DNA of 64,000 nucleotides from Aquimonas sp. (GTDB lineage: Bacteria; Pseudomonadota; Gammaproteobacteria; Xanthomonadales; Xanthomonadaceae), in assembly GCA_022241605.1 (NCBI GenBank), contig JAKOMQ010000007.1, positions 62,001-126,000 of the forward strand, read 5' to 3'. Position 1 is the first letter of the stretch. Each line of letters begins with the position of its first letter. Under the pieces are notes generated by a model. It saw only the letters and a list, made by a program, of their open reading frames with translations. It was not told where the DNA came from and did no database searches. The position numbers and the translations under genes are program-made. Positions 1 to 8,314 of this stretch are shown piece by piece.

Positions 1-784
1 TCGCTTCAATCGACCTGATGACGCACTGCGCGCGGCGCTGCGCATGGTCGAGGAAGGCGCAGACATCATCGATGTCGGTGGTGAGTCGACGCGTCCGGAT
101 GCGCTGCCGGTGACAGCCGCGGAGGAATCGGACCGTGTTCTGGCCCTGATCGAGCGGCTTTCGGCGGAGAGCCCCGTGCCTGTTTCAATCGATACGTCCA
201 GCCCCGAAGTCATGCGCGCGGCGGTGGCTGCAGGGGCAGGCATGATCAACGACGTGCGGGCGCTGCGACGCGAGGGCGCCCTCGAGACGGCGGCCGCGCT
301 TGCTGTGCCGGTTTGCCTGATGCATATGCGCGGCGAGCCCGCAGACATGCAGCGGGATCCTCACTACGACGACGTGGTGGGCGAGGTCCAGCGTTTTTTG
401 GCGGATAGGGTGCTTGCCTGTGAGTTTGCAGGCATCCCGAGGTCGCGGCTGCTGGTGGATCCAGGCTTCGGCTTCGGCAAGACCCTGCAGCATAATCAGG
501 CCCTGATGGCTGCACTCGCCCAACTCGTCGCCAGCCTGCCGCCGCTGCTGGTCGGGCTTTCGCGCAAGTCCATGATCGGCGCCATCACCGGTCGCTCGCT
601 CGAGCAGCGCACGGTCGGTTCTGCGGTGGCCGCGGTGTTGGCCGTGCAGCGCGGGGCTCGCCTGCTGCGCGTGCACGATGTCGCCGAGACCTGTGACGCG
701 CTGGCAGTACTGCAGGCGCTGCCAGAGCGAACTTCGGACGCCTTGCCGCGGTCCCAGCCTCGCAGCTGGGATTTGGACGACTGA
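1..784 (+). CDS. folP: Dihydropteroate synthase, 5' end outside the window
   Basis: FolP condenses 6-hydroxymethyl-dihydropterin pyrophosphate with p-aminobenzoate to form dihydropteroate in cytoplasmic folate synthesis; it is the sulfonamide target. The frame is open from base 2, so the true start lies upstream. Family motifs appear in order: DVGGESTRP (pterin/pyrophosphate loop), MINDVRAL, LVDPGFGFGK, VGLSRKSMIG, and RVHDVAET near the C-terminus. About 260 residues are present, nearly the whole TIM barrel. The common gammaproteobacterial downstream partner glmM is not next; a dispersed palindromic repeat begins at the stop codon instead. Identity is secure from the motifs; only the N-terminus is unseen. 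Confidence 0.96.
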   Translation, partial: RFNRPDDALRAALRMVEEGADIIDVGGESTRPDALPVTAAEESDRVLALIERLSAESPVPVSIDTSSPEVMRAAVAAGAGMINDVRALRREGALETAAALAVPVCLMHMRGEPADMQRDPHYDDVVGEVQRFLADRVLACEFAGIPRSRLLVDPGFGFGKTLQHNQALMAALAQLVASLPPLLVGLSRKSMIGAITGRSLEQRTVGSAVAAVLAVQRGARLLRVHDVAETCDALAVLQALPERTSDALPRSQPRSWDLDD

Positions 785-960
785 GATCATGTGAAAAAAC
801 CATCTGCCTGCTGCGGCCGCCGCTGGACGTCCATGGCGGCGCGCTACGCGAATACTGCGGTCATTTGGCCCGCCAAACTCCCTTTGATTCGCGCAGCGCG
901 CCTTGCCACGAACGCCCAGCGACGCCCTCGCTACGGCATCTGGGTTTTTTCACACGCTCT
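784..960 (+). repeat. Foldback (ERIC-like) dispersed repeat, copy 1
   Basis: This copy has near-matching inverted ends: GTGAAAAAACC near the left end and GGTTTTTTCACAC near the right end, with the outer AGATC/GCTCT in place of AGAGC/GCTCT. The two halves pair imperfectly along most of their length; for example CGCTGGACGT on the left matches the complement of ACGCCCAGCG on the right, and CGCGCTACGC matches the complement of GCGCAGCGCG. Copies lie at 3637-3814, 31343-31521 and, deleted inside, at 62363-62460. The element starts within the folP stop codon and lies upstream of the FKBP gene. It contains no convincing gene. Confidence 0.85.
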
Positions 961-1066
961 GAGACGCTCCGGCTGCACGGCTTCCTCATTGGAGGTTCAG
1001 CCCCGTCGCAGGTATGCTTACGCGTTTTCCGCGGCCGTGTGGCCTCGGTCCCACAGGAGGTTGTGC

Positions 1067-1747
1067 ATGAAGTTGCGCTGGTTGGTGGTGTCGGTTGCCG
1101 TGCTTGGCATGGGTGGCGCAAATGCGCAGGACACCTCCTCTGAGAAAGGCAAGCTCAGTTACGCGGTGGGTTACCAGCTGGGCCGAGAAATGGCCGAGCG
1201 CGGTATCGACCTTGATGTGAATACGGTGGTCCGCGGTGTGCAGGAAGGCTTTGCCAAGCGCGATCCCAGTGTTCCCGTTGAGGACATGCGCGCATCCATG
1301 GAAGCCATGCAGGAGCGCATGCTCAGCGAGGCGCGCGCAGAATTCGAGCGCGTGGGCCGCGAAAACCGCACCCGCAGCGACCAGTTCATGGCGCAGAATC
1401 GTGGCAAGCAAGGTGTGCAGAACCTCGCTTCCGGCATCCAGTACCGGGTGATCGATCAGGGCAACGGCCCGCAGCCGAGCGCCAGCAGCTCGGTCCAGCT
1501 GCACTTCCGCGGCTCGTTGTCCACTGGTCAGGAGTTTGCCAGCACCTACACCGGCAACGAGCCGGTGAGCATGGTGGTAGGTGAAGCGCCGTTGCCCGGG
1601 CTGCGTGAGATCCTCCCGATGATGCGCGTGGGCGCGCGCTGGGAGGTCTTCCTCCCGCCGGATCAAGGCTACGGCGACAGCCCGCGTTCTCCGATCGGTC
1701 CGGGCCAAGCGGTTGTCTTCGACGTGAAGCTGGTTTCAATCAACTGA
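1067..1747 (+). CDS. FKBP-type peptidyl-prolyl isomerase, exported
   Basis: Predicted periplasmic peptidyl-prolyl cis-trans isomerase of the FkpA/Mip type (226 aa). A signal peptide (MKLRWLVV... to about residue 21, GGANAQ) is followed by the helical FKBP N-terminal dimerisation domain (about 25-105, with YAVGYQLGREMAERG) and an FKBP catalytic domain (about 125-226). The ATG at 1067 was chosen because it opens the signal peptide and has ACAGGAGG seven bases upstream; an in-frame extension to 791 would translate the repeat. Active-site positions are partly altered: the usual DSS region reads FASTY and the usual GW of the pocket reads GL (PLPGLREI). It may therefore be more chaperone than strong isomerase. 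A perfect hairpin follows the stop. Confidence 0.9.
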   Translation: MKLRWLVVSVAVLGMGGANAQDTSSEKGKLSYAVGYQLGREMAERGIDLDVNTVVRGVQEGFAKRDPSVPVEDMRASMEAMQERMLSEARAEFERVGRENRTRSDQFMAQNRGKQGVQNLASGIQYRVIDQGNGPQPSASSSVQLHFRGSLSTGQEFASTYTGNEPVSMVVGEAPLPGLREILPMMRVGARWEVFLPPDQGYGDSPRSPIGPGQAVVFDVKLVSIN

Positions 1748-1775
1748 TCGCGATCGCCTCGGGCGTTGCCGCCGG

Positions 1776-1803
1776 TCGGGGGCGTCCGCGAGGACGCCCC
1801 CGA
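1776..1803 (+). terminator. Hairpin after the FKBP gene
   Basis: A perfect 12-bp stem (TCGGGGGCGTCC / GGACGCCCCCGA) is closed by a GCGA tetraloop and sits 28 bp after the FKBP stop. Only a short T stretch follows (GCATTT), so it may be a weak intrinsic terminator or an mRNA 3'-end stabiliser. It lies just before the DUF1289 gene. Confidence 0.65.
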
Positions 1804-1832
1804 TGCATTTACAGCATCAACACACCGCCTCA

Positions 1833-2027
1833 ATGAACGAATCCTTGCCCATCCTCAGCCCCTGCATCGGCATCTGCGAACTCTCTGACGAGGGGCTGTG
1901 CTCCGGATGCTTGCGGACCTCCAACGAGATCACCCTCTGGAGCACCTTCAGCGCGACCCAGCGCGAGTACGTCATGGACGTGCTGCTGCCACAGCGAGAA
2001 CGTGAGTTAGGCCTTGGTGCAGCTTGA
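1833..2027 (+). CDS. DUF1289 family small cysteine-rich protein
   Basis: A 64-residue cytoplasmic protein of the DUF1289 family (function not established). The hallmark is four cysteines in SPCIGICELSDEGLC followed by SGCLRT, probably a metal site. The ATG at 1833 is preferred over the in-frame ATG at 1803, because the latter falls on the end of the preceding hairpin and adds ten residues before the conserved region. The stop overlaps the start of the Nudix gene, so the two are probably translationally coupled, a pairing that fits a housekeeping operon. Confidence 0.85.
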   Translation: MNESLPILSPCIGICELSDEGLCSGCLRTSNEITLWSTFSATQREYVMDVLLPQRERELGLGAA

Positions 2028-2688
2028 GCCGCGCATCGACTGGCAGGCCTCGCGCTGCGAGTCGCGCGAGGCCTTGCTCGTACGCCTGCGGGCCTGCTTG
2101 TATCCGCTGCATGCGCCTCCAGCGGAGCCGCTGCTGCTGCCTCAGGACCTGCTCGACCTGATCCCGCCGCGCGCGTTGCTGCGCGAGGCCGCGGTTCTGG
2201 TGGGTCTGGTCGAGCGCTCGAACGACTTCTGCGTCCTGCTGACCCGGCGCTCCGAGCGGATGAGTCAGCACGCCGGCCAGGTCGCTTTTCCCGGCGGGCG
2301 CTGTGATCCGGAGGATAAGGGGCCCCTGGGCGCCGCCCTGCGCGAAGCGCATGAGGAAATCGCCCTTGAGCCGGCCCGGGTGCTGCCGGTGGGATACATA
2401 GACAGCGTGCCGACCTTCACCGGGTTCCTCGTTACGCCGGTGGTGGCGCTGGTGGATCCCGACCATCGTCCGGTGCCGAATCCGAGCGAAGTCGAGCATG
2501 TTTTCGAGGTGCCGCTGGGTTTCCTGCTGGACGCCAGGAATGTCCGCATCGACCGTCGGGAGTGGATGGGGAGGCTGCGTTCGACCTATAGGTATGAGTG
2601 GGCCGGGGAGCAGATTTGGGGTGCTACCGCGGCTATGCTCCTCAACCTGAGGCAGCGCCTGACGGGTGAGTCGCCGCCGACAGCGTGA
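2017..2688 (+). CDS. Nudix hydrolase, CoA pyrophosphatase (NudL-like)
   Basis: Predicted coenzyme A pyrophosphatase of the NudL/YeaB type (223 aa), which cleaves CoA to 3',5'-ADP and 4'-phosphopantetheine. The UPF0035-type signature upstream of the Nudix box is present (SQHAGQVAFPGG), then CDPED and the Nudix core REAHEEI with metal-binding glutamates. The GTG at 2017 is taken as the start because it has AGG at a suitable distance; a TTG at 2014 is directly in front and equally in frame. It overlaps the DUF1289 gene by 11 bases, suggesting coupled translation. The NudL assignment rests on family motifs only. Confidence 0.88.
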   Translation: MQLEPRIDWQASRCESREALLVRLRACLYPLHAPPAEPLLLPQDLLDLIPPRALLREAAVLVGLVERSNDFCVLLTRRSERMSQHAGQVAFPGGRCDPEDKGPLGAALREAHEEIALEPARVLPVGYIDSVPTFTGFLVTPVVALVDPDHRPVPNPSEVEHVFEVPLGFLLDARNVRIDRREWMGRLRSTYRYEWAGEQIWGATAAMLLNLRQRLTGESPPTA

Positions 2689-2767
2689 CGCACTGCGCAA
2701 TCACGCGCCGTTGGTGGCGGCTATCGTGGGCGCGGAATCCAGGCCTGACGCGGGACAGGGGGAAGCG

Positions 2768-3637
2768 ATGGACTGGCGCACGCTGGTCTCGGCGGATGAG
2801 CTGAAGCAGGTCCAAGGCACTGCCGAAGTGTCGATCGTGGACTGTCGTTTCGACCTGCGCGACCCTTCGGCGGGCGAGCGTGCATTTGCGCTCGGCCATA
2901 TTGCGGGCGCTTCCTATGCGCACCTCGAACGCGATCTCTCGGAGATGGGCAGGGCAGGGCGCGGCCGCCATCCCTTGCCCGACGCCGAGCGCTTTTGTGC
3001 CGCGCTGGCGCGGTTCGGGATTACCCCGCGCCACCAGGTCGTGGCCTATGACGGCCGCGATGGAGCCTTTGCCTCTCGCCTGTGGTGGCTGCTTCGCCTG
3101 TTGGGCCACGAGCGAGTGGCGGTTCTGGAGGGAGGCTTGGAAGCCTGGATCCGGGCCGGGGGCGCAATGGGCTCAGGGACCCCACGGATCCGTGCCGGTG
3201 GCTATCGGGCTCGCTTCAGGGTACGTGATGTCGTCAGTACGGCTGTGCTTGCCGCCCGCCTTGCGAACGGCGGCACGACCTTGATCGATGCGCGTGCCCG
3301 CGAACGATTCCGCGGTGAGATTGAACCGCTGGATCCGGTGGCTGGCCATGTGCCAGGGGCGATCAACCGACCCTATATCGAGAATCTTGAAACCAACGGC
3401 CTGTTCAAGCAGTCGAGCGCGCTGCGTCAGGAGTTCGAATGCATCATCCGACCCCGCAGCCCGGACGAGGTTGTGCTGATGTGCGGCTCGGGCGTGACTG
3501 CCTGCCACAATCTTCTGGCCATGGAGTACGCCGGCCTGCACGGTGCGCGCATCTACGCGGGCTCCTGGAGCGAGTGGTGCAGTGATCCGCATCGTCCAGT
3601 CCAGCGAGGCGACGGCATTGCGCCTCCCATGGTCTGA
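2768..3637 (+). CDS. sseA: 3-Mercaptopyruvate/thiosulfate sulfurtransferase (two rhodanese domains)
   Basis: Transfers sulfur from 3-mercaptopyruvate (or thiosulfate) to cyanide or thiol acceptors in the cytoplasm (289 aa). It has an N-terminal inactive rhodanese domain (about 8-135, VDCRFDLRDP, GHIAGASY) and a C-terminal catalytic domain (about 155-285). The active-site loop is CGSGVTAC with the nucleophile at Cys239; CGSGVT favours mercaptopyruvate over thiosulfate, where CRKGVT is typical. The ATG at 2768 is preceded by GGGGAAGC; upstream in-frame codons lack the fold. The TGA stop overlaps the first bases of repeat copy 2. Confidence 0.93.
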   Translation: MDWRTLVSADELKQVQGTAEVSIVDCRFDLRDPSAGERAFALGHIAGASYAHLERDLSEMGRAGRGRHPLPDAERFCAALARFGITPRHQVVAYDGRDGAFASRLWWLLRLLGHERVAVLEGGLEAWIRAGGAMGSGTPRIRAGGYRARFRVRDVVSTAVLAARLANGGTTLIDARARERFRGEIEPLDPVAGHVPGAINRPYIENLETNGLFKQSSALRQEFECIIRPRSPDEVVLMCGSGVTACHNLLAMEYAGLHGARIYAGSWSEWCSDPHRPVQRGDGIAPPMV

Positions 3638-3814
3638 GAGCCTGTGAGAACCATCCGCCTGCTGCGGCCGCCGCTGGACGCTCGTGGCGGCAGCGCGCTA
3701 CGGGAATCCTGAGGTCTTTTGGTTGACCAAACTCCCGTGCATTCACGTACCGCGCTTTGTCACGAACGCCCAGCGACGCCCTCGCGAAGGAGTCTGGGTT
3801 CCTTCACACGCTCT
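3637..3814 (+). repeat. Foldback (ERIC-like) dispersed repeat, copy 2
   Basis: A second full-length copy (178 bp). It begins AGAGCCTGTGAGAACC and ends GGGTTCCTTCACACGCTCT, so the ends pair less well than in copies 1 and 3. The interior keeps the blocks shared by all full copies, such as CTGCGGCCGCCGCTGGACG on the left and CGAACGCCCAGCGACGCCC on the right. Its first base is the last base of the sulfurtransferase stop codon. No gene is supported inside. Confidence 0.85.
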
Positions 3815-4143
3815 GCGAGGATGAGGGAAAACCGCCCTTCCACTCGCTGCTGCTTGCGCACCGTTTCCGTCTGCACGCAGAAGCGCGTACTTGCGGGCTC
3901 GACTGCAAAGGCAGCCGCGTCAGGCCGCTGAAGGACGAGTCAGGCTGTCATAGGGCATCCAAGGTTCCACGGAACAACGCGGGTTGCCGCAGCGCAGGGC
4001 GGACGAGGCCGCGCATCAGGCCTTGTTTCTGCCCGCTCCAATTGCTGCCGGATTCCTCCCGACCTCGCCCGCAACGCCCTGTAGTTTGGCGGCTCGCGGT
4101 GCAGCGCTGCGCCCGCGCGCCACCTCACCTGCAGTCTGGGATC
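3815..4143. other. Non-coding spacer
   Basis: About 330 bp between repeat copy 2 and the 3' end of the convergent chemoreceptor gene. Open frames that cross it on the plus strand are continuations of the antisense of the chemoreceptor and have no recognisable product. No strong terminator hairpin with a T-run was seen. Confidence 0.6.
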
Positions 4144-6117
4144 TCAGAGCCTGAACCGCGCAACTGTCTCAGCCAGCTTGCCGGCCTGGTCCTCCATGGC
4201 GCGCGCGGCGGCAGTGGCCTCTTCCACGAGCGCTGCGTTCTGCTGGGTGGCCTCGTCCATGTGGGTGACGGTGGCGCTGACCTGTTCGATGCCGGAGGTC
4301 TGCTCGGCGGAGGCGGCGGAGATCTCGCCCATGATGTCGGTGACGCGCTTCACTGCCGAGAGGATCTCGGCCATGGTGGTGCCGGCGGTGTCGACCAGCT
4401 GGCTGCCGGAGTCGACCCGCTGCACGGTTTCGGAGATGAGCTGCTTGATCTCGCGGGCGGCCGAGGCCGAGCGCTGGGCCAGCGTGCGCACCTCGCCTGC
4501 GACCACGGCGAAGCCGCGCCCCTGTTCGCCTGCGCGGGCGGCCTCGACTGCGGCGTTCAGCGCCAGGATGTTGGTCTGGAACGCGATGCCGTCGATGACG
4601 CCGATGATGTCCTCGATCTTGCGCGACTGCTGGTGGATCTGGCCCATGGTGTCGACCACCTCGCGGACGACGCTGCCGCCGCGTTCGGCGACGTCGGCGG
4701 CGCCGATGGCGAGCTGGTTGGCGGAGCGTGCGTTCTCGGCGTTGCCGCGCACGGTGGAGGTCAGCTCCTCCATGCTGGCGGCGGTTTCCTCCAGCGCGGC
4801 GGCCTGCTGCTCGGTGCGGGAGGACAGGTCGGCATTGCCGGAGGCGATCTCGCTGGCGGCGCTGTCGATCGTGCCAACGGCACCCTTGATCTCGGTGATC
4901 ATGACGCGCAGGGCCTCAGTGGTGGCATTGGCATCGCGCGCCAGCTCTGCGTAGCGACCCTGATACTGGCCGGTCATGCTCACCCTCAGGTCGCCACGCG
5001 CAAGCCCTCCGAGCACTCCGCCGGTTTGGTCCAGAACCTCGCCAAACAGCTGCAGCAGTCCATTCACACCCTCGGCAAGCTGACGCTGGAAGCCCTGCAG
5101 GTCTTCGACATTGATCCTGTAGGACGTGTCTCCCATCCGCGCCGAGGCCAGTGCGCCCTCCTGCATCTGGATGAAGTTGTTCATGCTGTGGCGTAAGCCA
5201 TTGATGCTGTCGCGAAGCACCTCGAACTGTCCATCGGCCTGCATGTCCAAGCGTGCTCCAACGTCGCCCGCGGCGAGCCTGCGGGCGGCTGCCGTGGTCG
5301 CCCCGAGAACCTCGTCAAGCTGTTGGCAGCTGCGGTTGATCGATTCGGCAATGGCGGCGTGGCGGCCGCGCAGCGCCGATGCATCGACGCGCTTGGAAAA
5401 ATCACCTCGGGCGATGCTGCTGATTACCTCATCTGCCCCGCCCAGCGTGCGTTCGACGGCTTCAGCCGAGGCCAGGACCTCCGAGGCGATAGTGCCTGCC
5501 GAGACGCTGCCCAAGCGTGACATGTCGGCGGATTCGCCCTCGGCCAGCTGACGGGCCACCGCCATCAGCCGAGCCGGATTGGCGCCAACCAGCTCAACCT
5601 CGCGCTGAAGGTTGCGCGCCATGATCACCAGAACGACGGTTTCGGCCACGACAAAGAGGGCATGGATGATCACGATGATGAAGCCGGTGTCCTCGGCGAA
5701 CACCCAGACAGGCAGCCCCTGGCGCTGCATGAAGTCGAAGGCGAGGTGGTGCACCGCGATGACCGCGGCCGCGAACACAATAGGGATCCAGTCGCGGTAG
5801 TAGATCAGTAGGGCCAGCAGCACGAAAATGCTGAAATGCATTTCCAGCATGCCGCGGGTCTGATGGATGGTGAGGCCCGAAAGCACCATGAACGCGGCGG
5901 CGATGGTGAGCCGTGTCACCAGGGCGCCGTTGTTGAACCGCACCTGCAGCCCGCAGACGGCTACGGTCGGCAGGCCGATCAACAGAAAACTGGCCCAGGT
6001 GCCTGTGCCCACCGCCAGGCTCAGCGAGAGCAGGCCCATCACGCCCACCAGCACCAGCATGATCCAGTCGGCGTCGCGTCGCAGTTCGTCAAGGTAATTG
6101 AGCGGTTTGGCGTTCAT
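4144..6117 (-). CDS. Methyl-accepting chemotaxis protein with membrane-embedded sensor
   Basis: Chemoreceptor (657 aa) that would signal to CheA/CheW. Residues about 17-170 form roughly six membrane segments with almost no periplasmic loop, so the sensor is inside the membrane. This part contains conserved-looking polar sites: His85 (HQTRG), His94 (MHF), a YRDW motif and the pair His123-His124, possible cofactor or metal ligands. Several HAMP-like linkers follow ([27 protein letters not shown]), then a long methylation/signalling coiled coil with the hairpin tip [13 protein letters not shown] near residue 510 and [12 protein letters not shown]. There is no C-terminal CheR-tethering pentapeptide. 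It lies 8 bp downstream of the DUF6436-like gene, so the two are probably co-transcribed. No che genes occur in the window. Confidence 0.93.
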   Translation of the reverse strand: MNAKPLNYLDELRRDADWIMLVLVGVMGLLSLSLAVGTGTWASFLLIGLPTVAVCGLQVRFNNGALVTRLTIAAAFMVLSGLTIHQTRGMLEMHFSIFVLLALLIYYRDWIPIVFAAAVIAVHHLAFDFMQRQGLPVWVFAEDTGFIIVIIHALFVVAETVVLVIMARNLQREVELVGANPARLMAVARQLAEGESADMSRLGSVSAGTIASEVLASAEAVERTLGGADEVISSIARGDFSKRVDASALRGRHAAIAESINRSCQQLDEVLGATTAAARRLAAGDVGARLDMQADGQFEVLRDSINGLRHSMNNFIQMQEGALASARMGDTSYRINVEDLQGFQRQLAEGVNGLLQLFGEVLDQTGGVLGGLARGDLRVSMTGQYQGRYAELARDANATTEALRVMITEIKGAVGTIDSAASEIASGNADLSSRTEQQAAALEETAASMEELTSTVRGNAENARSANQLAIGAADVAERGGSVVREVVDTMGQIHQQSRKIEDIIGVIDGIAFQTNILALNAAVEAARAGEQGRGFAVVAGEVRTLAQRSASAAREIKQLISETVQRVDSGSQLVDTAGTTMAEILSAVKRVTDIMGEISAASAEQTSGIEQVSATVTHMDEATQQNAALVEEATAAARAMEDQAGKLAETVARFRL

Positions 6118-6125
6118 CGTGGATC

Positions 6126-6701
6126 TCAGGCGCGCAGGGAATGGCAGGCGCAGGGCTCATCGAGCACGGGCGACCACAGGGGAGGGGATTCTTCGAAGGC
6201 TCGGCCAAGCACGAGCTCGCCGAGGCTGCGGCCGCCCGCGCAGTGCAGGGGAGACTGCAGCGGCCCGGCGAACAGCAGCCGCCCTTCGGGGTTGAACAGG
6301 ACCAGGCTCGCGCCGCTCGGAAGCGCCGCAAAGCGCGGACGCTCGGCTGCCACGACGCGCACCTGCAGGTCCGTGGCGAGAGTGCCAAGGCGTTGTGTCA
6401 GTGTGTCGTCATCGCTGCAGGCGCAGGCCGGTGGCAGCAGGACGAGAAGCGGCTGCGATACGCCGCCAGCCCCCAGCTCAAGCCCCCAGCGCTCGATCCG
6501 CTGCACGCTGGCCGGATCGGAGGCGAGCTGCGCCCGCGCGTGCGCGGGGCGACCTTCGACCAGCCAGAAGCCCCAGGCTGACGTCAGCAGCCACGTGAAA
6601 AGCAGCGCGTAGCCGCCAGCCTTGTGCCCGCCAGAGGAGCTTGTCGCGATGGATGGCATGGGCGCGCCGGTCGGAAAGTCCGACAGCGACCTGCAATCCA
6701 C
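6126..6701 (-). CDS. DUF6436-like thioredoxin-fold protein, membrane-anchored
   Basis: Predicted protein of up to 191 aa with one N-terminal membrane segment ([18 protein letters not shown]) and an extracytoplasmic domain resembling DUF6436, a thioredoxin-like family. It shows PACAC where a redox motif would lie, then a strand [17 protein letters not shown] and a C-terminal PCACH. The start is uncertain: GTG at 6701 gives 191 aa, and ATG at 6659 gives 177 aa and starts nearer the membrane segment. The stop is 8 bp before the chemoreceptor start, so the two may work together, for example in redox sensing (inference). Redox activity is not shown. Confidence 0.7.
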   Translation of the reverse strand: MDCRSLSDFPTGAPMPSIATSSSGGHKAGGYALLFTWLLTSAWGFWLVEGRPAHARAQLASDPASVQRIERWGLELGAGGVSQPLLVLLPPACACSDDDTLTQRLGTLATDLQVRVVAAERPRFAALPSGASLVLFNPEGRLLFAGPLQSPLHCAGGRSLGELVLGRAFEESPPLWSPVLDEPCACHSLRA

Positions 6702-6811
6702 ATGCCTTTAGGAATTGCCCGCCTTGCCGGAATTCCGGCGCACGCAGTGCGTGCGCGCGCGGAATCCCTTCGAGGCGGTAGCCGCGAGCGCGCGAATGTC
6801 GCGCGATTTCG

Positions 6812-8314
6812 TCAGCGCGGGCCGCGCGGGCCCTTCGGGCCGGCGCCGCGGTTGCCGCCCGGCTTCGGGCCCGTTCTCGGCCCCGTGGGCTTGGCACCGC
6901 CGGGCTTGAACCCGCCGGGCTTGCTGCCACCACCCGGCTTGCCGCCGGGCTTACCGCTGCCGCCAGGCCTGCCACCGCCGCCGCCGGGCCGACCGCCTGC
7001 ACCGGGGGGCTTGCCGCCACCCGGGCGTGCGGCATCCGGACGGGCTCCGTAGGGCTTGCCGGCCGGACGCGCGCCGGGCCGTGCGGAAGGGCTGGTCGTG
7101 GTCACCCCTTCGGGCACGTACCAGCTCCGGAACTCGCCGCTGGCGCTGGCGCCACCGCCACCCCCAGCACCGCCGCCGCCACCGCTCTTCATGCGCTGGC
7201 TGCCGCGGCCACGCATCTCGCCGCCGGGAGCGGTGAGCGTATTGCCATAGTTGTCCGGCCTCGACGGGAAGCCCTTGCCCTTGGGCTTGCCCGGGCGTGC
7301 ACCGGGCTTGCCGCGTTTGCCGGCGGGGCCAGCGCCGGGGCCACGGCCGCGGCCACGCGGGCTGTCTTCGCGCAGGTTGTCGAAAGCGCGCGCTTCGCGG
7401 CTCTCATCGCCATAGGCACCCTGCGTCCAGGCCTTCTGGTCACGCGCATTGGGGCGGAATTCCGCAGGCTTGGCGCGGCGCTGGCCAATCACCGAGGCCA
7501 GCGTCAGCTGGGTCTGCGGCGGCGCCAGTCCGAGCGCGTCACGGAGGGTCTGGACCTGCTCCAGCGGAAGTTCCTCGCAGTGCCCACGGCGCAGCAGGCG
7601 CGGAAGCTCCACGCTGCCGTAGCGCACGCGCTTCAGCCGGCTGACGGTGAATCCTACGGCTTCCCACATGCGCCGAACTTCGCGATTGCGGCCTTCGTGC
7701 AGCACCACACGGAACCACGCGTGGCTGTCGCTGGAGCCGATGCGTTCGACCTGATCGAACTTCGCTTCGCCGTCTTCCAGCTGCACGCCACGCTGCAGCT
7801 GGCGAACCACGTCGTCGCCGACCTCGCCGTGGATGCGGCAGACATACTCGCGCTCGACTTCGCCGCTGGGATGCATCAGCGCATTGGCCAACTCACCGTC
7901 GGTAGTCAGCAGCAGCAGGCCGGTGGTGTTGATGTCCAGCCGACCCACGGCGATCCAGCGAGCGCTCTTGAGCTTCGGCAGATTCTCGAACACGGTTGCC
8001 CGGCCTTCCGGGTCATCACGCGTGGTCAGCTCGCCCTCGGGCTTGTTGTAGACCAGCACCCGAACCGGCTCGGTTTGCGCTGTGGCGACAAAGGCGCGGC
8101 CATCAAGCTCGACGCGGTCACCGGAGCCGACGCTGCTGCCAGTGCCGGCCACTTCATTGTTGACCTTGACCTCGCCGCGCGCGATCCGCTCCTCGAGGGC
8201 GCGGCGTGAGCCCAGGCCGGCGCTGGCCAACACCTTGTGCAGGCGCTCCTCGATGCGGGCGGCGGGGGCGCCTTCGCGCTTCAGTGAAAGGACGGGGCGT
8301 GGGGTATCGCTCAT
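6812..8314 (-). CDS. rluB: Ribosomal large subunit pseudouridine synthase B with long Gly/Pro/Lys tail
   Basis: Makes pseudouridine at 23S rRNA position 2605 (E. coli numbering). The 500-aa protein has an N-terminal S4 RNA-binding domain (about 20-65, RLHKVLASAGLGSRRALEE) and the RsuA/RluB catalytic domain (about 80-265) with catalytic Asp in GRLDINTTGLLL and the motif RNREVRRMWEAVGF. After about residue 290 the protein becomes a low-complexity, basic, Gly/Pro/Arg/Lys-rich tail of roughly 200 aa with repeated PGG and RPG units, much longer than the E. coli tail. The start overlaps the scpB stop (ATGA), so translation is coupled in the scpA-scpB-rluB operon. Confidence 0.94.
   Translation of the reverse strand: MSDTPRPVLSLKREGAPAARIEERLHKVLASAGLGSRRALEERIARGEVKVNNEVAGTGSSVGSGDRVELDGRAFVATAQTEPVRVLVYNKPEGELTTRDDPEGRATVFENLPKLKSARWIAVGRLDINTTGLLLLTTDGELANALMHPSGEVEREYVCRIHGEVGDDVVRQLQRGVQLEDGEAKFDQVERIGSSDSHAWFRVVLHEGRNREVRRMWEAVGFTVSRLKRVRYGSVELPRLLRRGHCEELPLEQVQTLRDALGLAPPQTQLTLASVIGQRRAKPAEFRPNARDQKAWTQGAYGDESREARAFDNLREDSPRGRGRGPGAGPAGKRGKPGARPGKPKGKGFPSRPDNYGNTLTAPGGEMRGRGSQRMKSGGGGGAGGGGGASASGEFRSWYVPEGVTTTSPSARPGARPAGKPYGARPDAARPGGGKPPGAGGRPGGGGGRPGGSGKPGGKPGGGSKPGGFKPGGAKPTGPRTGPKPGGNRGAGPKGPRGPR

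Noticed and set aside
791-1066. In-frame N-terminal extension of the FKBP gene starting in the repeat
   Set aside because: The extension translates repeat copy 1 and is Arg-rich; the signal peptide and ribosome-binding site support the ATG at 1067.
3757-5196. Long plus-strand open frame (479 codons) opposite the chemoreceptor
   Set aside because: It is antisense to a clear chemoreceptor and partly runs through repeat copy 2; composition is Gly/Leu/Asp-skewed with no family features.
6738-6756. Hairpin GCGCACGC-AGT-GCGTGCGC after rluB
   Set aside because: Self-complementary but in alternating GC sequence with no T-run in the direction of transcription, so not called a terminator.
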